From Myoxocephalus aenaeus (Eukaryota > Chordata > Actinopteri > Perciformes > Cottidae): 64,000 nucleotides of DNA. This document shows positions 10,856 to 20,626 of this stretch, piece after piece. A model generated the notes under the pieces. The model was given only the letters and a program-made list of their open reading frames with translations. It had not been told where the DNA came from and made no database searches. The stretch is from assembly GCA_038501785.1 (NCBI GenBank), contig JBAMJR010000047.1:8521501-8585500 (forward strand), given 5' to 3'. The position numbers were made by a program, and so were the translations under genes. Each line of letters opens with the position of its first letter. Within the stretch, counting starts at the first letter, position 1.

Positions 10856-11572
10856 TAGTGATGGCGAGATGAAGCTTCCTGAAGCATTGAAGCTTTCCAT
10901 CCAATTGGTTCGCTCATGGGCCGAAGCTTCATGGGGCTTCATTTACTCTACTGCGCCACCAAGTGGACATACATGTAAAACAGGCAGAGTGATCACAACG
11001 ACACCTTGGCTTTGGTGTGTGAAGCTTTGAATTTAATAAATTATGTTTGACGCCAATACATCAGTTATTAACTTATTAATATTGTGTCTATCTTTATGAT
11101 ATAATGGCGGGGTCAAAATCAAAGGTGGAAACAAATTGGGAAGAGAGTGACTGTGGGTCAGTGGTTAGATTATCCGTCTTTCAGTCAGAGGATTGGTGTT
11201 TCGAGCCTCGGCTCCGCTAGTCCATGTTGATGTGTGTAATTATTTTTTTTTTAAATAAGAACTTTTCCACAGTGCTGGGCTTTTTGGGACTATTTTGCCT
11301 GCTTTATAAAATACCCTTTCACAGGCACAGATGAAGCTGGGTTACAGAGAGGAAGGGGGAAATCCATTGAGTTTCGCTGCCCCTTATGTTTCAAATCGCA
11401 CGGCAAACCCACGAACCATTTTCTGAATCAGTCACGTGGTACGGCCGGCTCGCGAAGCCTCGAACGTCACCACATACGTCATCGACACGAGGCTCGATAC
11501 GCGCTTCACCAAAATCTACCTGGATTACTCGACACAAGCATCGAAGCCTCGACACGAAAGGACACATCACTA
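10856..11572. mobile_element. hAT-type nonautonomous element, 717 bp, with exact 8 bp target duplication
   Basis: Termini TAGTGATG and CATCACTA are perfect inverted repeats. The flanks 10848-10855 and 11573-11580 are both GTGACAGT, an exact 8 bp target duplication typical of hAT elements. Inside are GAAGCTTC-rich end sequences at the left and a CGAAGCCTCG-containing right end. No transposase is present. It interrupts the RNase H region of the retroviral remnant. A tRNA-like SINE head lies inside at 11150-11230. Confidence 0.9.
11150..11235 (+). mobile_element. tRNA-derived SINE head fragment
   Basis: GTGGGTCAGTGGTTAG resembles a pol III A box region, and GTTTCGAGCC about 40 bases later resembles a B box. 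The following CTCCGCTAGTCCATGTTGAT matches the body of the SINE found inverted at 52987-53255. No cloverleaf with intact acceptor stem is evident, so it is not annotated as a tRNA gene. Confidence 0.5.
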
Positions 11573-12950
11573 GTGACAGTTTTACCCTTAGCTGCTTTAT
11601 ATGCCTCAGTGATCGCGACAAGTTCGGCTGCTTGGGATGATGAGGAAGAGAACCTGACACGATGGTAGTGCAATCTGAAACAACAGCAAAACCAACACAG
11701 TTAGTTCCTGTGGATGGGTCCTGTGATGCATCAACATAAAACACAAGATCAGGGTTAGACAAAGGAGTTGATAGTGGAGCCATCCCGCAGCCAACAAGTG
11801 TGTTTGTTTTGTTCTAAAATAACGAGAGACACAGAATGCGGGACAAGCAATGCAATGAATGTGTGAATAACCGACAATATCCCTGGAAGCCAATAGGGCT
11901 TCAGCCGCAAAGGAGAGTGGATGGTTACGGCTTATCGTTAAAGTTGAAAGCAACCAGGACTGACTGTCAACTGGAACACTGAAAAAAAGATCAACAACAG
12001 AGAACCACTTTGAGTCAGAGGGAACCTGGGATAAGATTGTGTATGGATTTGGCTCTGTTGGGGCTCTGGCACGGACAGCAGCATTAATCGCCTGTAGGTC
12101 CTGAACGAACCTCCACTCAGTGTTTGTCGTGGATTTTCTTAATGGGAAAGATTGGAGTGCGAACTGGTGAATTATTGCAGGGGATAATTACTCCGGCCTG
12201 CAAAAGAGAGTTAAACACAGGAGTTATGCATCAATAGCTTCTGGTTTCAGTGGATATTGATGCTGGCATGATGAAGATGCTGGCACATGAAGATGTGTTA
12301 TGATATTTTTTGATGACCACAGGTTGAGCATTCTTTATAAGGCCAACGTTATACCAACCGCCCAGAGGGAGGCATGAACCTGCTGCAGAGCGGAGAAGAG
12401 ACTGGAGGTGTCAGTGAGGAATGTTTCAGTGACGGGGTATGTCATCATCAAACAGAGTGTAGAGCAGTTGTGCGTATGTAGAATGTGTGCGTATGTAAAA
12501 ACAAAACATAGTAAAACACTGGAGAGTATCATTCAAATCATGGAATCATCGTCTCTGCCACGAGAAACGTGTGCTGTGCAGTGCATGTATGCAAGGTTCA
12601 TGTGAACTACCTTAGGCACGACAAACACACTGTGATTTCTCATTCACCACTGGAATGGGGATAAGCTACTGATACACATACAATGGTGTGATTGGGCTAT
12701 ATTTGACCCTGGTCATGTTGGTAGGAGTGCGTATGACTTTTAAACCAGCAGGTGTGGAAATCAAACTGATTCCTTATATCACCATCAAGTCTCTGCCTAA
12801 CAAGTTTACAGGGCAGACGTCTGAAGACAACAATGCATGCTTTGTTGTCGCTGGAGGTGGAGGCAGGAGGAATGTTCCTTCTGATGATCAAGTCACTGTC
12901 GCTGTTGGCTCCAGACGATCTCTCAAGACCTTACCCGCGTAGAGTCTTTT

Positions 12951-13209
12951 TTAAGCTGAAATGACGAATATCAAAAAACAAAACTTATCTTTTTTTTTTT
13001 TTGTCACTTACATTTTTTAATCATTTCAATATATTAACATTAAACATAAATACAAAAATGAGGTTTGTTAGACAAGAATAAAGTACAGAAAAAAATAAGA
13101 ATAAAACAACACAGCAGACAAACAAACATAACAAAACAAGACAAAACAAAACAAAAATAAAAATACAATCACCCGGACACCCCTTTATTATCTTTTACCT
13201 GTAAATTGA
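12951..13209. other. AT/A-rich spacer between retroviral remnant and duplication copy B
   Basis: A T-run near 12990-13003 and an A-rich stretch with repeated AAAACAAAAC motifs (13130-13165). It looks like the ends of a retroelement but no family is assignable. Confidence 0.4.
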
Positions 13210-14375
13210 TTAACAAAACTTGTTTTAATTTTCCAAAACCACAGTTGAATAGCTCTTAAAAAGTTCCAATATCAAGGCATCCTCTTTAGGTAGGTGATGG
13301 CTGGCACATGGCTCTGGATGTCCGGGGCTTCCGTGGACTACAGCTACTGGGAGACAAAGTCCTTCTGGACAAACACCAGTCCCTGTGGCGGTGGCGCTAC
13401 CGACGGCCTCTTCCACTGGAATGATCTCCCGTGTGGAGATCACCTTCACTTCATCTGTATGACAGGTGAGGAATTTTTTTAATAAAGCGGTTTAATACTA
13501 CAGTCCCCATAATTCTCGGGGCGGAAAGCACTGCTTTGTCAGATATATATGTTACAGTGCAGCCAAACAAACAAATGTTGTTTTAATGAAGAAGGCAGAC
13601 AATAATTGGCCTTTTTCCCATCTTGCCTTGAGCAACCTTGATTTCACGTTGCACCGTCAAATGAAATTGGAGGTGTACAGAATGATAGGTGGTATCGGAA
13701 AATAGTGAAATAGGTAATGGGCTGACAACTTTATTAACAGACCTTCTGCCTCTTCTACCCTTGTGTCTTCACAGACTTTCATGAAGACGACAGACGAGTG
13801 AAGTTCTTCACCAGCACCAGACCAACAGCAGACTAACCACTATCAAGAGAAACTCAAGTGTCACTCGATTCACTTACTTGGGGGATTTAATAATATATCA
13901 TACCATTTATTTTGCTGCTTTAATTTGAAGTAGCAACAGTGACGGCTCACACTGAACATAACGTTATCTGAATGTCGAGGCACGCTGCTGTTTGGTGTTC
14001 AAAATGTGAACATTTATTTCATAACGAAAAACACATATTTATCACATGCTTTTTAATTTTTAAGTAAAGCTGTGCCTTCACCCTCTGATCTTACAGCTGA
14101 GCCCACACTGAGTGAGATGTTAAAATGTCCTGCTTTATTGATCAGATAGTTCAGTGAGGCTCCTGATCCAAAGTTGGCCAGAAGGTACTGAGGTTTTAAA
14201 GCTCTTGCGGTAGCTATGATTATTTTTTTACTTTTCCGTGTTCTAAAATATTAACTGATAATACATTATTTTTGGTCTGAAAAATCGAGTCTGTCTTTTC
14301 CTTGCAACTCTTATCATGCCAAATGACGTTTGAGTTTTTTCCGTTCATCCCGACACATACTAGCAGTGAAAAGTG
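13210..14375 (+). repeat. Partial tandem duplication, copy B
   Basis: Matches copy A from TTGTTTTAATTTTCCAAAAC (6714 and 13219) through the two last lectin exons and the downstream block ending near 14375. The exons are very similar at the nucleotide level, while the flanks have drifted by small indels. Confidence 0.8.
13290..13836 (+). pseudogene. Duplicated last two lectin exons with premature stop (copy B)
   Basis: Exon 13290-13465 is 176 nt like its source, and terminal exon 13775-13836 ends at TAA. Splice sites are preserved. In copy A the exon begins G-TAC-CTG. Here it begins G-TAG-GTG, so the reading frame inherited from an upstream exon stops at the second codon. No FTP exons or first CTLD exon precede it. 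The WND motif, cysteines and FICM end are otherwise kept. It is best read as a fragment that cannot yield a full lectin on its own, unless spliced in another frame. Confidence 0.8.
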
Positions 14376-16200
14376 CATGTATTTAGGTACGTCTGTGGCT
14401 AATACATAGATACAGATATAGTGTAAATAACCCCATGGAAGGTTTATTGTTTTGGGTTGATTTCCTGCTTTGTATTTGCCTTATTGGTTCTTGACGTATG
14501 CCTAGATGATATTGTATTGTTTGAAGAATGTATAGAGGCGTTATGCTACTTTCTCTCTAATAGATAAATCAGACTTTTATTTTGAAAAGTTAAAAGGAAT
14601 CGCAGATTTGTTTTATGTTTGAATGTGAGCTTGACAGTACGGCTACGGATCTTGTTACGGACGATGCGCCTTTATACATTTAAATAGTGTAATAGTTTAT
14701 TGGACCCGTATGAGGCTAAAGCTCTTACGGTGGTGATAGTTTACAAGTTTAATGGATGTATGTTGGCCCAAAGAAGAAAATAAAGGAGTAATTTCACCAG
14801 CAGTAAGTTTCATGCCACTTCATATACGGGGATTGGTTACATATAGAATAGATACGACTGCACAATTGGAAGTTAGCCTATATCCTAAAGATCTAATAAC
14901 ATGAGCCTATTGGTTAAAAGATCCAGGTAAGCATTTTCTGTATCTTGAGGACACATTTAAGGTGAGGATCAGAGTGAGAACGCCAGCGAACATCTCTGAC
15001 TGTCTCTGGAGTTTTTCATCCAGCTCCAATCCGCAGAAGCCTGCGCTGCATGTACGTCCCCGCTGAGCACAGACTGCATCCGTCAGCTCTTAAGGAACAT
15101 AGATGCAGTTTGTCGAGCACCTTCGTTATTCTTCCACTGAAGATCAATAAAGGACATAAAAAATGTCCTTGGTAGCTTTTACTTTACTGACAAAATAACA
15201 GAATCCCCTCACATGCTTAACTTTTTAACTGATTCTTGCTTTGGATTAAATTTCACTCTAATCTGATGTCAAGAAACATTGCCGGCCCTGTAACACGATC
15301 CACAAAATATATATCACTACTGGTCGAGCAACAAAATCAGCATATTCCTTCATTATTCAGCAACATGGCTCCAATTTAACTTTCATTTATTGGATCAAAA
15401 CAAATGTTTAGGGAAATGAAGATGGTGTTTTTGTGTGCGTCTCAAGGTTTTTTCTTATTAAACTGAATAACTGATGGACAGTAAGTATATTCATTAAGCT
15501 CCTCTGTCTTCACCTCTATCTGTTGCCCTTCCCCTCTCTTCCCCTCTGCTCCCCTGTATTCCTCCACCGCCTCCTTCCGTCTTCCCTCCATCATCGCTCA
15601 TTGTTGTGCTGATGGAGAGTAAACAAGGCCATCTCTTCCTTCTCTCTCTCTCTCTCTCTCTCTCTGGTTTGATAAACATATGGACGTTCTCTTCCTCCCT
15701 AAACCTGCTCACCTCTGCTGCCCCCCCTGTCATTAGTATGCAGAAGAAACAATAATATTCCTTCATCTGCCTCCTTCTTCTGTTCTTTGCTTCTCACTCA
15801 ACTCCTTAATGTTTAATCTCATAATGAATCCAACATCTTGAATTTTGCAAGATTTGGCTTGCCGACAATGCTCCATAGAATACCTTTAAAATAAGAAAGT
15901 TTGTAAAGTTACATTACGTTCGTTATGTACGTTACAAACATTAACAGCAGTCTGCTAAATCAAAGTCCTGTGTTTGTTTGACCCGTCCATCCACCACGAC
16001 CTCTATCGGCCACTGGAGAGATATTCAATTTACTATCATAGAACCTGGAAATGTTAGAGATGGAAGTGTTGCACTTTTGATTAAAATTTACTTGAAGCTT
16101 CAATAGGTTATCAAAAGTGATTTCTGAAGCGTCATCTCGAGACGAAACACCTGTTACTGAACAACAAGAACAGACTATTTTGTTCGCCTGCGCACACAAA
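14376..16200. other. Stretch without recognised gene
   Basis: Only a (CT)n run at 15641-15665 inside a pyrimidine-rich part (15495-15780) stands out. Open frames here are short and unconvincing. Confidence 0.5.
15641..15665. repeat. (CT)n microsatellite
   Basis: About 12 CT units within a pyrimidine-rich plus strand. Confidence 0.9.
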
Positions 16201-16214
16201 CTGCGAAACGGGTG

Positions 16215-16505
16215 ACTTGAACTGATGGAGCAGCAGCCATGGCCGGGCGCATCAAAGGCTTCGTTAGCAGAAAGAGAGACACCTAGATGTTGTTGTTACG
16301 CTCGTCGCCAAGACTTTACCAGCAGACCTAGCTCCGGTGTTGACTGATGTCGTGCGCATGGTTAACTTTGTAAAGACAAGACCTCTGAAAAGCCGCATAT
16401 TTGCATCTTTATGTGAGGGAATGGGAGCGGAGCATAAAGCCCTATTGCGTCCGATGGTTGCAAAGTGATGAGTGGTGTGCAAGGCTGGCATACATGGCGG
16501 ATATA
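16215..16505 (+). pseudogene. hAT transposase fragment (SCAND3/ZBED-like), split by Tc1 element
   Basis: Plus-strand translation gives pieces such as VRMVNFVKTRPLKSRIFASL and then LAYMADI, matching the middle of hAT transposases of the type domesticated as SCAND3/ZBED/FAM200 genes. Stops and deletions separate the pieces. The frame LAYMADI stops at the TA where the Tc1-like element begins, and resumes as FRHF at 17707. The remaining C-terminal part of a similar transposase lies at 24660-25430 on the same strand. Confidence 0.6.
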
Positions 16506-17704
16506 CACTCACCTAAAGGATTATTAGGAACACCATACTAATACTGTGTTTGACCCCCTTTCGCCTTCAGAACTGCCTTAATTCTACGTGGCATTGATTC
16601 AACAAGGTGCTGAAAGCATTCTTTAGAAATGTTGGCCCATATTGATAGGATAGCATCTTGCAGTTGATGGAGATTTGTGGGATGCACATCCGGCACGAAG
16701 CTCCCGTTCCACCACATCCCAAAGATACTCTATTGGGTTGAGATCTGGTGACTGTGGGGGCCATTTTAGTACAGTGAACTCATTGTCATGTTCAAGAAAC
16801 CAATTTGAAATGATTGGAGCTTTGTGACATGGTGCATTATCCTGCTGGAAGTAGCCATCAGAGGATGGGTACATGGTGGCCATAAAGGGATGGACATGGT
16901 CCGAAACAATGCTCAGGTAGGCCGTGGCATTTAAACGATGCCCAATTGGCACTAAGGGGCCTAAAGTGTGCCAAGAAAACATCCCCCACACCATTACACC
17001 ACCACCACCAGCCTGCACAGTGGTAACAAGGCATGATGGATCCATGTTCTCATTCTGTTTACGCCAAATGTCTCAACAGAAATCGAGACTCATCAGACCA
17101 GGCAACATTTTTCCAGTCTTCAACTGTCCAATTTTGGTGAGCTCTTGCAAATTGTAGTCTCTTTTTCCTATTTGTAGTGGAGATGAGTGCTACCCGGTGG
17201 GGTCTTCTGCTGTTGTAGCCCATCCGCCTCAAGGTTGTGCGTGTTGTGGCTTCACAAATGCTTTGCTGCATACCTCGGTTGTAACGAGTGGTTATTTCAG
17301 TCAAAGTTGCTCTTCTATCAGCTTGAATCAGTCGGCCCATTCTCCTCTGACCTCTAGCATCAACGAGGCATTTTCGCCCACAGGACTGCCGCATACTGGA
17401 TGTTTTTCCCTTTTCACACCATTCTTTGTAAACCCTAGAAATAGTTGTGCGTGAAAATCCCAGTAACTGAGCAGATTGTGAAATACTCAGACCGGCCCGT
17501 CTGGCACCAACAACCATGCCACGCTCAAAATTGCTTAAATCACCTTTCTTTCCCATTCTGACATTCAGTTTGGAGTTCAGGAGATTGTCTTGACCAGGAC
17601 CACACCCCTAAATGCATTGAAGCAACTGCCATGTGATTGGTTGATTAGATCATTGCATTAATGAGAAATTGAACAGGTGTTCCTAATAATCCTTTAGGTG
17701 AGTG
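16506..17704 (-). mobile_element. Tc1-like DNA transposon, complete ends, 1199 bp
   Basis: The 29 bp terminal inverted repeats, beginning CACTCACCTAAAGGATTATT, appear identical by eye at 16506-16534 and 17676-17704. TA dinucleotides flank it at 16504-16505 and 17705-17706, the expected duplicated target. It carries one transposase gene on the minus strand, described separately. The intact ends suggest a fairly recent insertion. Confidence 0.95.
16560..17556 (-). pseudogene. Tc1-like transposase, two frameshifts
   Basis: The start is ATG at 17554-17556 (MGKKGDLSNFERGMVVGARR). The N-terminal part is a helix-turn-helix DNA-binding region (residues about 10-110, including LLGFSRTTISRVYKEW). The DDE domain shows the first catalytic Asp in WSDESRF, the second in QQDNAPCHKA and the Glu in SPDLNPIEYLWD. 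The frame breaks near 17050-17065, just after SDESRF, and again near 16690-16710, after the catalytic Glu. The last part continues in another frame to a stop near 16567. All catalytic residues are visible but the protein cannot be made in one piece. Confidence 0.9.
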
Positions 17705-17709
17705 TATTT

Positions 17710-19110
17710 CGTCACTTTTTGACGGTGATGCTGCCCCCTCTTGGATACAAATTGCACTTTATCCTCTGAAAGAAGGAAAGTCTTATTTATAAATGGAACT
17801 CCAAAACCATATCCAACAGGACAGATAATCCTATTTTGAAACATTTTATTAAAATATGGTATGAAGTTCAAAAAAATCTTGGGCTTAATTTGAGACTGTC
17901 ACCAAAAACACCTCTAAGACAAAATGAACTTGTGCCCATGACTCTAAATAATAAGATTCTGGAGACTTGGCATGACAAGGGAATCCAGCATCTGGAAGAT
18001 TGGTTTGATAAATGATGTCTTTTGAAGAACTGAAGAGGAAGTATGACTTGTCCAGTAGAACTTTCTTTTGTTACCTCCAGTTAAGATCTTTTTTGAGAAC
18101 CAACCTGGGCCCTGAAATGACTCTACCTGTTTTAACTAATGTGGAAAAAATGCTTCATGAGGGAAATGTCTGTAAATGTATTTCTAAAATGTACTCCATG
18201 TTGCTGAATGAGGGCCCAAAACCAGGATTACACAGATCCAGGATGAGATGGGAATCAGACTTGAATAGAGCAATTGATGAAGATCTCTGGTCAGATGAAG
18301 ATCTCTGGCCAGAACAGTTTGTCAGCAACGGTTAATGCCCGGTACAGACTTGTGCATTATAATTTTCTTCATCAAATGTACCTCACCCCACAGAAGCTAC
18401 ATAAATCCAAACCTGAATTGTCAGAAATGTGTTTCAGATGTGGTATAGAGGTTGGCTCCTTCCTACACTGTACCTGGCTTTGCACAAAGGTGAGGTCCTT
18501 TTGGTATGACTTTCGTAATGCCTTAACTAAGATCACAGGGGTTACCTTTCCGTTGGATCCTGAGCTATGTTTACTGGGAAACTTCACAACTTTCAACGGG
18601 TCTTTAACGAAGCTCCAAATTAAACTTGCAGAAATTGCCCTGTGTGGCCAGGAAATGTATAGCAATGACTTGGAAGTCTGATTCCCCCACTCTCATCGAC
18701 AGATGGTCTGTGGAAATGAACAGTTGTATTCCTCTTGAAAAGATCACATATAGTCTCAGAAAGAAATATAAGTTATTTTTGAAAATCTGGCAGCCTTATT
18801 TGGAGTACATGGGTACATCACTAACGGTACCATAGAACTGTAACTATTTGGAGCTTTGAATAACATTATACATTTGTGTCATTGCGGTATCTCTCTCTGT
18901 GCTGTGTCATCCTATGCACCAACCTTGTATTTATTTTTATTTGGGTGGGGGGAATTATCTATTTACTTTATTTATTTAATTAGTTTTATTTCATCTACTT
19001 GTGTATTTTTTTGTTTGTAATTTTCTGTAATGTTTAATGTAGTGTGCTCTGCATGTTCTCTTGCAGTGTGAAAATATTTGGGAAAAAATAAAATATTCCA
19101 AAAAAAAGAG
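17710..19110 (+). mobile_element. L1-clade LINE 3' fragment with A-rich tail
   Basis: Plus-strand frames at about 17715-18335 and 18274-18681 give the C-terminal region of an L1-clade ORF2 protein, including FEELKRKYDLSS and the cysteine-containing end ...MCFRCGIEVGSFLHCTWLC. Stops and shifts occur before 18012 and near 18300. An AATAAAA and A-run end it near 19108. The 5' part is absent. Sequence that belongs just upstream in the protein lies at 20223-20445 in the same orientation but further right. Confidence 0.75.
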
Positions 19111-19111
19111 T

Positions 19112-20214
19112 TTTTAACTGTCCACCTATCATCTCACACAGTGCAGCAGTGTTGACATCTCCTTGCCATTTCTGGGTGAGGGGGAACATGTCCAGTTGGC
19201 ACTTTCAACATGTTGCTGCCAGAAGTTCACTTTCAAACGGAATCCATTTATTTTGTCTGTGCTTGTGAGCAGGATTTCATTTCGGCCTTGCATTTGTGTG
19301 TTCAGTTCATTTAGGTGCTGAAATACTATATATATATATATATTATTTACAATAGTGGCGTACATTGCATAACTGCACCCATAGCAAATTAAAAATAATA
19401 ACTCAAAATGTTGGAATTTGAACTTCAAATGTATTTGAGTAACAATATCTGAACATCAGAACATCATCATAACAAATAAATTAAATAGTAATACAAATTA
19501 AAGTGCAAATATGCTTTAAAAGTAAAGGAAAAAGTACAAATAAAGCTTTAAAAGTAACTCAAAATAGCAATCAACCCTCTGAAAGTGCAAAATAACTAAA
19601 GAATAATTGGGCTGCAAGTCCAAAAAGTTGAAAAAAATTGTCCATCCTACCCGACAATTAAAGTGCAAGGGTTTGAAAGTAAATCAAAATGACTTATTGC
19701 GTTTTAAATTGTAATGCAGAAACGTGAGCATATTGACATGCTCTTAGTTGGTTGTATTCTGCATGTTTAACACCATGGAGAAACTCGTTTATCTCCGGAC
19801 AGAGCTCTATAAGCCATCTCACATCAGTGTGCAGCAGGAAGTCAGAGTGGCCGCAGTCCTTCTCCAGATGCGCACGCAACAGCCGTCTTTGAAGAGCGCT
19901 CGCTCGAATAGACGATCTTTGTTGCCACATGCGTGATCTCTTTCATGTTTAGCATTGTGGCACATAATGCTTGTTGGTGTATTATGCAGTGGTAATTAAG
20001 GAAGTCGGGGAAAACATCGTCCTGTACTTGGCAATACATCCATTCAAGCGGCCGACCATTGCGGGCCGTGGTGGTTGACATTCATTTGCACACTGGGAGC
20101 TGGATTTGAAATTCATTTTTTTATATAATTTTTTTTTTTTAAATGGCATGCGATCTACCTGCACTACCTCCGCAATCGACTGGTAGATCGCGATCGACGT
20201 ATTGGGCACCCCTG
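19112..20214 (-). mobile_element. hAT element, 5' part with transposase pieces
   Basis: The right end is a hAT terminus: minus strand CAGGGGTGCCCAATACGTCG then GATCGCGATCTACCAGTCG. Minus-strand frames at 20081-19842, 19930-19694 and 19428-19129 give transposase pieces in order. These include YHCIIHQQALCATMLNMKE, LLHTDVRWL and LNELNTQMQGRNEILL. The type is again SCAND3/ZBED5-like. Frameshifts and stops make it inactive. The other terminus of the same element is at 20550-20626, in inverted orientation. Confidence 0.75.
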
Positions 20215-20445
20215 CTCTAATTGGTCGAATAAACTGTGTGAAAATGAATATTCTCCCGAGGTTGCAGTATCTTTTCCAGTCCTTACCCGTTCCATTACCT
20301 GAAACCTTTTTTAAAAACACGTTAGACAGTTTTTATGGAACTGTAAAATCCCAAGGGTGTCAAAGGAAAAACTAACATGGGATTATAGTCTAGGAGGTTT
20401 TCGACTGCCCAATTAAAAAAATATATTATTTAGCGGCCCAGATGC
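20215..20445 (+). mobile_element. L1-clade LINE middle segment, inverted relative to its 5' part
   Basis: Plus-strand translation reads KMNILPRLQYLFQSLPVPLP, a typical segment after the RT domain of L1-clade ORF2. It begins right after the hAT end with CTCTAATT, the same 8 bp (as reverse complement) that flanks the other hAT end at 20627. It ends where the AT-rich repeat begins. Confidence 0.7.
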
Positions 20446-20495
20446 GAGATATATATATATATATATATATCTATCTATATATCTATATATCTATA

Positions 20496-20549
<54 letters not shown>
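20446..20549. repeat. (TA)n/(CTATAT)n microsatellite
   Basis: About 100 bases of TA repeats with CTAT interruptions. It marks the joint between the inverted and non-inverted parts of the nested hAT/LINE. Confidence 0.9.
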
Positions 20550-20626
20550 TTATTAATGTAGGTAGATCTTTTTGACTTGGTCATTTTAAAAGTAGCTCGC
20601 GAGCCAAAAAAGTGTGGGCACCCCTG
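20550..20626. mobile_element. hAT element, 3' terminal part
   Basis: It ends AGCTCGCGAGCCAAAAAAGT then GTGGGCACCCCTG, the usual 3' terminus matching the CAGGGGTGCCC end at 20214. The flank is AATTAGAG (20627-20634), the reverse complement of the CTCTAATT at 20215-20222. Confidence 0.75.

Larger units (their letters stand above)
10450..12950 (-). pseudogene. Endogenous retrovirus pol remnant (protease, RT, RNase H, integrase end), broken
   Basis: Reading the minus strand from high to low coordinates, short stretches resemble retroviral pol in the correct order. There is a protease-end-like piece near 12690-12860, reverse-transcriptase-like pieces near 11880-12170, and an RNase H-like piece near 11600-11770 with FYVDAS. 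A second RNase H piece with TDSRYA lies near 10810-10850 and is followed directly by an integrase-end-like piece. Frameshifts, stops and at least one large deletion (most of RNase H to integrase) break it, and a hAT-type element sits inside RNase H. No LTRs, gag or env were recognised. It is an old, inactive copy. The assignment to a gamma/epsilon-like group is only an impression. Confidence 0.65.

Noticed and set aside
11150..11235. Functional tRNA gene
   Set aside because: Box-like motifs only, no intact cloverleaf, and the sequence continues into a known SINE body.
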